Assembly: GCA_036939755.1 (NCBI GenBank)
Contig: JALLAZ010004157.1
Location: 1-11,607, forward strand
Direction of reading: 5' to 3'
DNA: 11,607 nucleotides
Source of the DNA: Stephanodiscus triporus
Taxonomy: Eukaryota; Bacillariophyta; Thalassiosirophyceae; Thalassiosirales; Thalassiosiraceae
The notes beneath the pieces were generated by a model. That model did not search any database. It saw only the letters and a list, made by a program, of their open reading frames with translations, and was not told where the DNA came from. Below are positions 1 through 7,742 of this stretch, in pieces. Made by a program: the position numbers and the translations under genes. The number at the start of each line of letters is the position of its first letter. Within the stretch, counting starts at the first letter, position 1.

Positions 1-1474
1 GAACGGTCCTTACTCCATTGGCTCGATCGGTCGACCAGCGGCATTGTAGTTCAATATCATGCTTGTCGACCTTCATGTTGGTGCACCGAGTCGTGAAGAA
101 TCGCCGCCCAGACCTCTGGATACCGTATTCATCCCAGATGCTGCATCCAGGGTCGATGAGAGTAGTTGTGGCTTGGATGATTTCAAGTTTCCGAAAAATG
201 TTATCTTGATAGTCAGAGGCCTTCGCTCTCGAGCCATCGGGCCTCCGAAAAGCCCAACCATCTTCAAGTCCTTCGATTTCCAACCTTCGAAGAAACCGCT
301 GTGTCCAGTTGAAGAAGCGGATACCGGAGAAGGTGACTCCGGCAATGGGAATCATGTAACAGTCCAAGATCCCGTGTCTGGCCTTAAATCGTCCAACCAC
401 TGGCCAGGACACAGCTGTATCATCCTCCGACGCCTCACAAAAAGCTATGTCGTATCGTAGTGCAGCAAGGTCTGTCCAGACGACTTCGAAACCCCGCATT
501 CCTCCTAGGCACGACACCAGGAGAAACATGCAAGCCGACATCGCGATCAGGGGCATTCGGAGATTGTAGGTCTGCCACTCCTCCTCGAACATCTCGAGGA
601 GAGCGAGTAAGACTTCGATAGTATAAGCCCTATCCTGGGAGACAACGTCCCCCATCCGCGCACATATTCCGGTCTCAAAATGTTGATACCATCGACCTTC
701 ACTCGGACACAAGGTAGCCACAAAGCGCCCTTTGACCGAGCCCGCCGAAAGAGTCAGATCATCTCCACCGGAAGGAGAAGCTTCCCACAGAACAGTCAGA
801 GTAGCACGGGCTTTACGGGCTGTACCGTATTTCACCATTGCCCCGGCCTTCCCCTTTTCCATGGAACGCATAAGAACCATGACAGCCGCATCCATCCCTA
901 AGTGAGCATGAAGTGGCCACGGCCCCAAGACTGGCATGGGAGGATAATGCAACATCCTTCCATACCTTGCCATGTTCCTAACCTCTCGTACGTGGTTCGA
1001 TACCGTCTTGGTGGCACGTGACCAGAACGCATCCAAAGTTGCCCTTATAATCATGCACTCAAGCACCAAATCATCCACGTGGGATGGATTTATGGATCTC
1101 CCGCGAATGTTCTGACTCTGACAATTGGGGCATTGAAATGCAACACACAAATGATCACCTGGACGTGCCTGTCTGAAGCGAATCTCATCCTCGAGTTCCG
1201 CCAAAGACACACCGTTGAAATCCCGGGGCATTTTCACGTCAAAGTTGTCTAACGGATGACTGGTGAAACAAGCTCCGCACCAAGCATTCTCACAGACTGG
1301 GAAATGTCCGCGGCGCGAGCCATAGTTCGCGCAGATGATACCCAACTCGTAAGTCACTTGTTTTTGACATCTTTGACAAGGCACGACCCAGGTCCACCAC
1401 TCTCTGCCGTTCCTGTTTAACCTGCCAGGGGTAAGGGCTAGACGGAGAGAGGATGGGAAAAGCAATTCCGACCA
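1..1474 (-). CDS. Zinc-binding tyrosine recombinase (integrase) of the DIRS-like element, partial
   Basis: This enzyme would integrate the DNA copy of the element by strand exchange through a covalent tyrosine intermediate. The frame is open from just after a TGA at 1477-1475 to the window edge, 491 codons. Counting from that opening, cysteines form C33-x2-C36, C48, C61-x4-C66-x2-C69 and C115-x2-C118, a probable zinc-binding region. A core-binding segment with DAFWSRATKTV follows. Catalytic landmarks are Arg327 in GMRGFEVVW (codon 496-494), a likely beta-hairpin Lys364 in RFKARHG, Arg457 in RSGRRFF (106-104) and Trp480 in CRW (37-35). The catalytic tyrosine must lie beyond base 1. Box II reads R-S-G-R where most families have H-x-x-R. 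The first ATG is codon 82 (1231-1229), after most of the cysteines. The ORF overlaps the end of the RNase H ORF by about 185 bases in the +1 frame, so frameshifting, splicing or a non-ATG start is likely. Confidence 0.8.
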
Positions 1475-1922
1475 TCAATGGTTCGAAAGCAAAATGAGGC
1501 CAAATAGAACCATTATGCAAAATAAACCAAACATCCATCTCTTTTTCAAAACGAGTACGCCACTCCTCATCCCACAACAACCGTGGAATCAAGACTACAT
1601 GTGTCACCGATGAAAAACGCTTGTGTCGCGACCTAGAAAGCTCCTTCAATGCAATGAGAGCTGCCGCTGGTGGGGGGGTCCAAATGTGGACACCGGGTTG
1701 ATGCCCACGCTCGAACCACCCTTCCGGCGAAAGCGGAGGTGCGTAGTCTGTATCCATCCAACTTCTGCACCAGCCTTCCAAAACCTTCCCCGCAACATCC
1801 CATGCGGAAAGGTTCAATGGCAAAAACTGTCGGACGTCAATGCCGAGCGAAACTCCAGCGTCGTAGTTTCCGCGCGACAGCCCGTCAACACCAGAGGCGA
1901 TCATTCTATCGCCCAAAATGTG
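1290..1922 (-). CDS. RNase H C-terminal part and conserved tail, separated from RT by an in-frame TAA
   Basis: This is not an independent gene. It continues the RT/RNase H frame directly after TAA at 1925-1923 and reads HILGDRMIASGVDGLSRG. The Asp in VDGLSRG (codon about 1886) matches the last conserved acidic residue of RNase H in DIRS-type and other retroelement polymerases. The following segment has WTPPPAAALIAL, then RSRHKRFSSVTHVVLIPRLL and a tryptophan-rich FILHNGSIWPHFAFEP. From memory this tail type is shared by DIRS-like elements of algae and other protists, and its function is unknown to me. The frame ends at TGA 1292-1290. Its last 60 or so codons overlap the recombinase frame. No ATG occurs before the DRM, so expression as a separate protein is unlikely; readthrough or an inactivated copy fits better. 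Confidence 0.7.
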   Translation of the reverse strand, partial: HILGDRMIASGVDGLSRGNYDAGVSLGIDVRQFLPLNLSAWDVAGKVLEGWCRSWMDTDYAPPLSPEGWFERGHQPGVHIWTPPPAAALIALKELSRSRHKRFSSVTHVVLIPRLLWDEEWRTRFEKEMDVWFILHNGSIWPHFAFEPLMVGIAFPILSPSSPYPWQVKQERQRVVDLGRALSKMSKTSDLRVGYHLRELWLAPRTFPSL

Positions 1923-3980
1923 TTAACAATGAAGAAACACCTCATGTTTCCTAGACTCTTGCTTAGGAACTAAAACCAGGTCGAAAAGGTGACGAGCAGA
2001 GGACAAGCCCTTGTTCCAAACGGCCGACCAGACGGCATTATCGGTTGCCGCCCAGAGCTCGCACCCATCATGCCTCCCACTTCTAATCTCTTGAAGTAAA
2101 TGGTTGACCTGATTCTGAGCCTCCCTCAGATTGGAACCTCCCGCTGCAAAGTCTGGTTCCCAAAGTCCCTCCCTTGTAAGGACAGTGCCGTCCGAGAACT
2201 GAGTAGCTCCACCGAAACCCTCCCGAGACGCGTCTCCCACAAAGAAGCGCAATTTATGCTTGTCCGTGGGTCGTATCGGTACCATCAAGGGTCGGTCCCC
2301 AGAAAACAGTATCTGGAGAGCTTCGGCGTGAAGCAATAGCTCCGGATTGACCACAGTCAAAAGAGGGTAATCAGCTTGGGCGTCCAGTGGAGATTCCTGA
2401 TTAGTATCTAGACTGTACTCCAACAATTCGGCCAAGTCCTGGGACAGGTTGATGCGCCAGCCCTCGGAGTCACGATCCTTCCGAAATGCCTCCAGGGCAT
2501 TAAATATCCCCTTGAGGTAACACTTTGCATCCGGGTAGACCTGGACTATATTGACTCCTAGACCAGCTATCTTCCTCAACTCGGCAGTGGAGAGAGATCC
2601 CATGGCCCTCCCTTCCGAAAGAATCCAAGAGATCCCCACCTTAAAGCGTGTCCACTTGGCTTCTGTAGTGGACATCATAGGGAATGGAGTGTCCGTGTGA
2701 ATAATGACACCGTTCCACGCTCCCGGGGTCAAAGCAGGCAATCTGTACTTGCGATCATCTGCTTGATTCCCGAAAGAGTTCATTTCCGACTTGAGTTGTG
2801 CGCAGGCGGCACGTGCCTCATCGGTACCCTCCTTCTCTCGAATGCAAGGATGGATGTCGTCGACATAGCTGGCCTCTCTTGTGGCCAACTCTCCATCCTT
2901 CCTGAGAAGCATGACTCGTGGCATGGAGGGGTCATATGCACTGGAGCCAGGGAGATTGAGGCGGACAGAGTCCCACTGCCAATGGTTGTTTGGGTTGTGT
3001 CTGTCGCCCTTGCACAATTCCAAGATGACACGCTGCAACCGACACGCGATGTAGGGAGAGGAACGTCCTCCAAAATGCAGAGCGCAGAAGCGCCAGAACT
3101 CGTGGTGCTCGTACTCCCCCTGCGGTCGTGTATTGATCACGCGTACGCCTAGGGCATGCCGTTCAGACGGGTGGACCCTAAAATTATTGAACATCGCGCC
3201 AACATCAACGTCGCCTTGTTTAGACTTGATAAAAGTGCTCGCTGATTGGGTGTAATCCTGAGAAGGTGAACCTGTATCAAGGTAAGTGGCTACTGGGACA
3301 GCTAACCACTTAGTCACCATCTCGATAACATCCCCAACATCATCCAACATAAACCCAGGAGCCCAGAGAGTCGCATTGTGACCGTTCGACTTGGAATTCC
3401 AAACCACTCGAATGTCGACGACTGCCTTCACAATAGAGAAACGTTGCGTTACGAGATCAGTGAACCCACGTTCGATGAAATGACGATATCGGAGTTGAAA
3501 GACCTTCTTTCGGCACTCGATCTCGGCTTCCCTTGATGGGGAGGGCGTGTTGTGCGCCCGCCCCACCGGCGAAGGGGCGATATGATAGAAAGGGACCCCA
3601 TCTCTCATCTCTTCACGAAATTCGAGGGGAAAGCGCCAGAAGAACGGCCGTGACCCGCGATGCCACTGCCAATAGGAAGCGCCGCGAGCCCGGAAAAGAA
3701 TGTCCTGAATGGCGGCCAAATCTTTAGGATCCCTACCGTTGCGATTCCACCAACGCATTGCTTCTCGCTTTAAATTGTATGCCCACCATCGGACGGCAAA
3801 GTTTCGCAGGAGGACCCGGGCCCTGGCCTGACGCGCAGTCTCCTGCGGGTACGACCATGCCGTAAGATCGACCTCTGCGTCGTCCGCCTGAGCAGCGGCG
3901 ACTCGAGTGGTAACCTTGTCCTCCAGTGGCGAAAACAGCACGTCTTGAGTGAAACCTCCTGACGCTTCTGACCTATCCAC
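1923..3980 (-). CDS. Reverse transcriptase with RNase H (DIRS-like Pol)
   Basis: This protein copies the element RNA into DNA and degrades the RNA strand. Numbering is from the GTG at 3980. RT motif A is DVDVGAMFNNF, with catalytic Asp259. Motif B is FGGRSSPYIACR, about 303-314. Motif C is SYVDDIH, with Asp374 and Asp375. A thumb-like segment with PGAWNGVIIHTD (419-430) and IAGLGVNIVQVYPD follows. RNase H begins near 575, with Asp583 in GDAS, Glu620 in NLREAQN and Asp647 in ATDNAVW; the fourth acidic residue lies beyond the TAA at 1925-1923. The N-terminal 180 residues are not recognised. The frame opens at 4004, right after the TAG ending the previous ORF and in the same frame. The first ATG is codon 75 (3758-3756), upstream of the RT motifs, so an RT starting there would be intact up to the TAA. 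GTG is only the first bacterial-style start and is unlikely to be used. Confidence 0.9.
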   Translation of the reverse strand: MDRSEASGGFTQDVLFSPLEDKVTTRVAAAQADDAEVDLTAWSYPQETARQARARVLLRNFAVRWWAYNLKREAMRWWNRNGRDPKDLAAIQDILFRARGASYWQWHRGSRPFFWRFPLEFREEMRDGVPFYHIAPSPVGRAHNTPSPSREAEIECRKKVFQLRYRHFIERGFTDLVTQRFSIVKAVVDIRVVWNSKSNGHNATLWAPGFMLDDVGDVIEMVTKWLAVPVATYLDTGSPSQDYTQSASTFIKSKQGDVDVGAMFNNFRVHPSERHALGVRVINTRPQGEYEHHEFWRFCALHFGGRSSPYIACRLQRVILELCKGDRHNPNNHWQWDSVRLNLPGSSAYDPSMPRVMLLRKDGELATREASYVDDIHPCIREKEGTDEARAACAQLKSEMNSFGNQADDRKYRLPALTPGAWNGVIIHTDTPFPMMSTTEAKWTRFKVGISWILSEGRAMGSLSTAELRKIAGLGVNIVQVYPDAKCYLKGIFNALEAFRKDRDSEGWRINLSQDLAELLEYSLDTNQESPLDAQADYPLLTVVNPELLLHAEALQILFSGDRPLMVPIRPTDKHKLRFFVGDASREGFGGATQFSDGTVLTREGLWEPDFAAGGSNLREAQNQVNHLLQEIRSGRHDGCELWAATDNAVWSAVWNKGLSSARHLFDLVLVPKQESRKHEVFLHC

Positions 3981-4004
3981 GTTTGAAGCTTGACGATGGC
4001 TAGG

Positions 4005-5015
4005 CTAGAGCCTAAGTGACAGAGCGTCGCACACAGTCTGAGCAAAGTATCTCAACATCTTAGCCGGGGGGGCCGAGAGTCGAGCCCTCAAAATCGAAAA
4101 ACTGTGAGAACGCGACCAGCCAACCGACTCTAGCTTGCCCTCGTAATCCCATATCGCCATTAACTCCAAAATCCTGACTTGCCGTAGTACCGTCTCCTTG
4201 GAGAATACCGAATGGGCTTGAACCCAAAAGAGAGCCCCACGAAAAGGTAAAGAGGCTAGGTCCGGGCCCAAACTGTCGCTCGCGTAGACTGGCGAGCGAG
4301 TCCCTTCAGACTCAAGGACAGCAAAGCCGATAGGCTCGGGCGGGTTCATACCCGCTCGAGTCTCGAAGGTGACCCCCTGGGCCGCTCCATATGTGTCCGA
4401 AAGGGCAGTCTGGAGGGTCCGAGGCAGAACAGTGCTTGTCATTATCGAGGGGTATGAAATGATCCCTGTCCACCGAGTATAATGGACGAAACGGCGAGAA
4501 GCGCCCGTTACCCCCCCAACGGCATTATGTCGAATCGTGACAATCCTCTTGATGTAAGACTTCGGCAAATCTCTCGGCAGTCGGGCGATGAGATCGGCTC
4601 TCGACATTGAATGCGGAACCAATATCACAGCTATAGCAGGTCGCCAGTGCTTGAAGAGCTTAGAAACGAGCTCAAACTCTCGAGGGCTCGAGGCGTTAGC
4701 AAACATGGCACCCTCCCACGGGCCTAACGGTGCGAGGGAGATTGCTTGTTGAGGTATGATGGTTGGTGACGAAGTGATTAGATGCCTAATAGCCATTAAC
4801 GGATCTAGGGCATCGTCTATCACCACTGCCTCTATGCTGGCACCCCAATCTTCAAGAACTTGGACCCATCCAAGCGACATAGTACCCACAACTCGAACCC
4901 TAACCTTGCTCCTAGACCTTCTGTCGACGTGTGTCTCCGACGTCTTGACTTGTAACTCGCCCTTAGCGAGGCGCACGTCAGCAGGTCCCTGATCCGTCGT
5001 CTCACCCCGAAACAA
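4005..5015 (-). CDS. Linker ORF of the DIRS-like element, possibly a degenerate methyltransferase-like domain
   Basis: The function is not firmly recognised. It lies between the Gag-like ORF and RT, in the same frame as both, with TGA (5057-5055) before it and TAG (4007-4005) after. Numbering is from a TTG at 5015; the first ATG is codon 46 (4880-4878). GWVQVLEDWGASIEAVVIDDA (about 49-69) resembles a nucleotide- or SAM-binding start, with a hydrophobic strand ending in acidic residues. AIAVILVPHSM is a second buried strand. FSKETVLRQVRILELMAIWDY (271-291) recalls the C-terminal region of C5-cytosine methyltransferases, where an R-x-L-T...E pattern occurs. No catalytic Pro-Cys motif is visible, so an active methyltransferase is doubtful. 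Methyltransferase domains are known in some DIRS-type elements. It may instead be a structural or lineage-specific part of Pol. Confidence 0.6.
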   Translation of the reverse strand: MFRGETTDQGPADVRLAKGELQVKTSETHVDRRSRSKVRVRVVGTMSLGWVQVLEDWGASIEAVVIDDALDPLMAIRHLITSSPTIIPQQAISLAPLGPWEGAMFANASSPREFELVSKLFKHWRPAIAVILVPHSMSRADLIARLPRDLPKSYIKRIVTIRHNAVGGVTGASRRFVHYTRWTGIISYPSIMTSTVLPRTLQTALSDTYGAAQGVTFETRAGMNPPEPIGFAVLESEGTRSPVYASDSLGPDLASLPFRGALFWVQAHSVFSKETVLRQVRILELMAIWDYEGKLESVGWSRSHSFSILRARLSAPPAKMLRYFAQTVCDALSLRL

Positions 5016-5054
5016 CTCGATCGGAGGAAACTCCCTTCCCCGACCGAGAGCATA

Positions 5055-6677
5055 TCACTTGGTGGACTTGAGCGCCTTCACATCCTTCTCGAGGAGCCCA
5101 ATCTTAGATTGATGGGCCTCCACCGACTTGGAGATCGTTCCCAACGTCACGAGAGCCTTCTCGACCTTCTTCCCTTCCCGCTGCATTGATGTTAAGGCAA
5201 GCATATTCGAAACATGGGGGTGCTGGTAGAACTTGAGTCGTTGATACTCTTCTAACAGCTTGGTGGTGCAAAACGAACCCCACAGCATACCCGCAATGTT
5301 GCCCCTGTCTAGAGTTAGGGCGCGAACTGTCCGCACGTCGTCGAAGACTGCCTTCGTGAAAATGAACACTAGTTCCCACGCCTCCTCAGTAGACATACCC
5401 GAAGAGACGAGGATCTCGTAGAGAGGTTCCAACGCATCGACCCAGCCCGAAACCTGCGACCTGGCCAAAAGAAGTTGCTCAGTGAAAACGCCATGGGGGA
5501 TAGGTTGAGTGGCAACAGGGAAGGCAAAATCAATAGCATTTTGGATCATCCTCGAGACCTCGACAAGCGAGTTCAATAATGTATCCTTTGCGCTGTTGTT
5601 AAAGGTCCCCTTGAAGACGCTGTAGGAGGACCAAGTCGTGGTCCAATACCATCCTCCAATGGCTGCATACTTTTCCTTCTCTTGCTTCTTAATCACATTC
5701 TCCGGGTAGGTCAGGCCATACGACAAGGAGATTCTCGCCTCCGTGAAACCGTTGTACTCCGCCTTATAGGCAGAGGCCGCGTTTGCCATCCCTTCCGCAA
5801 TCGTCTGATAGGGGTCAGCACACAGCATGACCAACGTGACCATGTCGACGCAATACCTGAACAAATCCTTGTCTCCGAATGTCTGCACCCAGGCAGCGAC
5901 CGCCCCAATGTCTCGGAAGGTCTTTCCGCCCCGCTCGATGGACTCGCCTGCCCGGCGGTCTTCAAGTGCTGTAACCCTTCCTTCGATCTTGGCGAGGGTG
6001 CCATCGAGATCAGAGAACTGTTTCTCGACATTCCCAATGCGCCTGCTCAGGCCAGCTAACTGGTCCAAAACAACCGCATCGGGAGCGTTTGGGACACTCG
6101 TTCGAAGTTCCTGCTGAGTAACGAAACCGGAGGACCGCAGCTCGTCTACCACGTGCCGCATTAGCATCTGGAGATTGGCGGGCGACAGGGATGGCGAGGC
6201 TGGAGGGCTTGACCCGTGGGACCGAGTCTGAAACATCGGGGTGGAGCCCGAGGGCTGCGACTGACCTGATAGAGGCATGACCAGCTTGACGGCCTTGATC
6301 TCCTTCCAGAGATCGTCCAACTCCTCGCGCATGCGCAGAAACGATCGAGGGAGGGATGTGTCCAGAGCTACAGCCCCTGCCTCGAGATTTCGAACGCGAG
6401 GCTCAACCGCGCGGAGTGGGTCGTCGGCCGAAGAAACGGAAGGGGGCCCCCCATTCCCACGTTGGGGAAAGAGGATACCTCCCCCACTAGGACCTCGAGA
6501 CCCTTGCGACTCAGAAGGAGTACCTCCTTGAAGAGAAGTTCCACGAGCAGGCTCCTCCTGAGGGTCGTCCTCGAATTCTCTTGAGTCGTAGCCCCCTCCC
6601 CCCATGCGAGGGGAGGGGATCTCAAGACTCGGGGGGACGGGAACCTCCCCGACGGCAGAGCTCTTGTTGGTCCCCAA
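5055..6677 (-). CDS. Gag-like structural protein with coiled coils
   Basis: This is probably the particle-forming protein of the retrotransposon, by position (upstream of RT) and architecture. Numbering is from the TTG at 6677. Residues 1-85 are low-complexity and rich in Gly, Ser and Pro. Residues 87-136 and 201-242 have heptad-like spacing with LEAG, LDDLWKEI, RRIGNVEKQFSDLD and RVTALEDR, predicted coiled coils. A compact globular core at 250-500 begins GGKTFRDIGAVAAWVQTFGD, includes GGWYWTTTWSSYSVFKGTFN and ends NMLALTSMQREG. A charged C-terminal helix, 503-540, may form another coiled coil. No CCHC zinc knuckle is present. The frame opens right after TAG 6737-6735 and ends at TGA 5057-5055. 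The first ATG is codon 25 (6605-6603), which keeps all the ordered parts and is a plausible start if ribosomes reinitiate. From memory the core resembles N-terminal proteins of DIRS-like elements in microalgae. Confidence 0.65.
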   Translation of the reverse strand: MGTNKSSAVGEVPVPPSLEIPSPRMGGGGYDSREFEDDPQEEPARGTSLQGGTPSESQGSRGPSGGGILFPQRGNGGPPSVSSADDPLRAVEPRVRNLEAGAVALDTSLPRSFLRMREELDDLWKEIKAVKLVMPLSGQSQPSGSTPMFQTRSHGSSPPASPSLSPANLQMLMRHVVDELRSSGFVTQQELRTSVPNAPDAVVLDQLAGLSRRIGNVEKQFSDLDGTLAKIEGRVTALEDRRAGESIERGGKTFRDIGAVAAWVQTFGDKDLFRYCVDMVTLVMLCADPYQTIAEGMANAASAYKAEYNGFTEARISLSYGLTYPENVIKKQEKEKYAAIGGWYWTTTWSSYSVFKGTFNNSAKDTLLNSLVEVSRMIQNAIDFAFPVATQPIPHGVFTEQLLLARSQVSGWVDALEPLYEILVSSGMSTEEAWELVFIFTKAVFDDVRTVRALTLDRGNIAGMLWGSFCTTKLLEEYQRLKFYQHPHVSNMLALTSMQREGKKVEKALVTLGTISKSVEAHQSKIGLLEKDVKALKSTK

Positions 6678-6734
6678 CCACAGCTCGACGAGCCAAGTAG
6701 CCCCTCGATAGACTTCAATAAAGAACTTCAGTCC

Positions 6735-7340
6735 CTAGGGCGGAGCTTTAACGTACGAAGCGCCTCGTCCCACCATGTAGGGGAGATGCGCCAGCGGGAG
6801 AGTGGGAAGAGAGAAAATCTTGGGGCGCTTCACTCCCAATCCGGACGACTTGACAGGTATCGCGAAAACCTTGGACCCATCTGCTGGGAGCTTCATCTTA
6901 AGAACAGGACGCATCTTCGCATCCTTCCCCCCGGTGGCGTGCGTCAACCATGAGCACGTGAGAGCTCCGGGGCGTTCGAGGGGGCCGGCGCAAGCGAGGA
7001 AATCGACTTCCCCGTCCGCCATCCGGGCACCACAAATCTCCGTGCTTGAAACAATTCTCAGCGCGACCCGTTCTGTGCCATTCCACGCCTCAACAGTTGC
7101 AACAGGAGTATCCGCATTCAATGCCTTCGGGGACAACGTACCTGCATCTCCGCCCAACCCTTCGGGGAGAACGGGCCGAGGCTCTTGTGCTCCCTCTCCC
7201 TCTACCTCCTCAAACGAGAAGGCGGAGGACTCGACTCGAGGGAGGTCCAAGCGATCAGTGACCGCTCTGGCCCCCTCCCGGTCGTTCCTCGCGAGTGCGA
7301 GCCAGAACTCCTCGGCGACCGCTTCCTCTTGTTCGTTCAT
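6735..7340 (-). CDS. Unrecognised N-terminal ORF of the DIRS-like element, 201 aa
   Basis: I do not recognise this protein. It has a proper ATG at 7340-7338, preceded in frame by TGA 27 bases upstream, so the start is well defined. It is the only ORF of the single-frame series with an ATG at its beginning and is likely the translation entry point of the element. Residues 1-35 are acidic and helical (MNEQEEAVAEEFWLALAR), 36-80 are Pro/Glu/Gly-rich, and 81-201 mix beta-type segments (TERVALRIVSS, FLACAGPL) with a basic region (PVLKMKLPADGSKVFAIPVK). There is no signal peptide, membrane span or zinc motif. It ends KAPP followed by TAG, and the same frame continues into the Gag-like ORF. It could be an N-terminal Gag extension or a separate accessory protein. 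Confidence 0.55.
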   Translation of the reverse strand: MNEQEEAVAEEFWLALARNDREGARAVTDRLDLPRVESSAFSFEEVEGEGAQEPRPVLPEGLGGDAGTLSPKALNADTPVATVEAWNGTERVALRIVSSTEICGARMADGEVDFLACAGPLERPGALTCSWLTHATGGKDAKMRPVLKMKLPADGSKVFAIPVKSSGLGVKRPKIFSLPTLPLAHLPYMVGRGASYVKAPP

Positions 7341-7369
7341 GTTCGTAAGCCGAGCGGATGCAGATCAAT

Positions 7370-7424
7370 CTTGAAAGGGCTGTTATCTTGATCGGCTCTC
7401 TTGACTTGAGTCACTCTCTCTTGA
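7370..7424 (-). repeat. Cluster of five CTTGA (TCAAG on the element strand) motifs upstream of the first ATG
   Basis: CTTGA occurs at 7370, 7387, 7400, 7405 and 7420, five times in 55 bases, ending 30 bases before the ATG at 7340. On the element strand TCAAGAGAG appears twice. This could be a protein-binding cluster or leader feature, or just a short degenerate repeat. Confidence 0.3.
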
Positions 7425-7587
7425 ATAGAAAACGCTCAATACTTCGCGAACTCCAAGGCAAAACAATGGATTTTCCCACGTCAGAGACGCGGGGATAATA
7501 ATTTTGCTGGGGGCGGATCGCACGCACTCACGCGATCGACCGAAAGAGCGATTCCCCGCCACCCACTCTCACCGGGCGAACCGGGGC

Positions 7588-7614
7588 AAAAGAAAATAAA
7601 GAAAATTTTTTATC
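7588..7614 (-). promoter_or_regulatory. AT-rich tract, candidate core promoter of the element
   Basis: The only strongly AT-rich block in the 5' region reads GATAAAAAATTTTC on the minus strand, about 250 bases before the first ATG. It resembles a TATA-type element in an otherwise GC-rich stretch. There is no transcript evidence, and DIRS promoters are poorly defined in sequence. Confidence 0.2.
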
Positions 7615-7742
7615 TCTATCGATGGCCTCCTATCTCGAAGAAGAGGGAGACTGCCATGAGATCAGTCCGGCGATGACATAAATATTATGGCATGCGCCGC
7701 GGTAACGCCAGCAAAGGGGGTCTCGGAGCTCATCCTAAATGT

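Larger units (their letters stand above)
1..7340 (-). mobile_element. DIRS-like tyrosine-recombinase retrotransposon, 3' end cut by the window
   Basis: This retrotransposon inserts with a tyrosine recombinase instead of a DDE integrase or endonuclease. Seen on the minus strand, in transcription order: an unknown ORF, a Gag-like ORF, a linker ORF, RT with YVDD, RNase H, then a YR domain preceded by cysteine pairs. RT-RNase H followed by an overlapping YR ORF is the known DIRS-superfamily order. No aspartic protease or DDE integrase was seen, which argues against Ty3 or Ty1 elements. The terminal repeats (inverted in DIRS1 types, split direct in PAT/Ngaro types) cannot be defined, because the 3' end lies left of base 1 and the 5' end is somewhere in 7341-8018. 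The coding part is GC-richer than the DNA to its right. The subgroup is not assigned. Confidence 0.85.

Noticed and set aside
73..460. Open frames of 60-133 codons opposite the recombinase
   Set aside because: They overlap the recombinase coding sequence, whose translation shows catalytic motifs; these are shadow frames.
1290..7340. Alternative genetic code to explain the in-frame stops
   Set aside because: TAA, TAG and TGA all appear as interruptions, so a single-codon reassignment does not explain them.
1290..7340. Reading the stops as evidence of cytosine deamination
   Set aside because: Every stop codon is one C-to-T step from CAA, CAG or CGA, so this pattern carries no information on its own.
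6802..7374. 190-codon plus-strand frame opposite the first element ORF
   Set aside because: It is Ser/Pro/Arg-rich with no recognised motif and mirrors a frame that belongs to the single-frame series.
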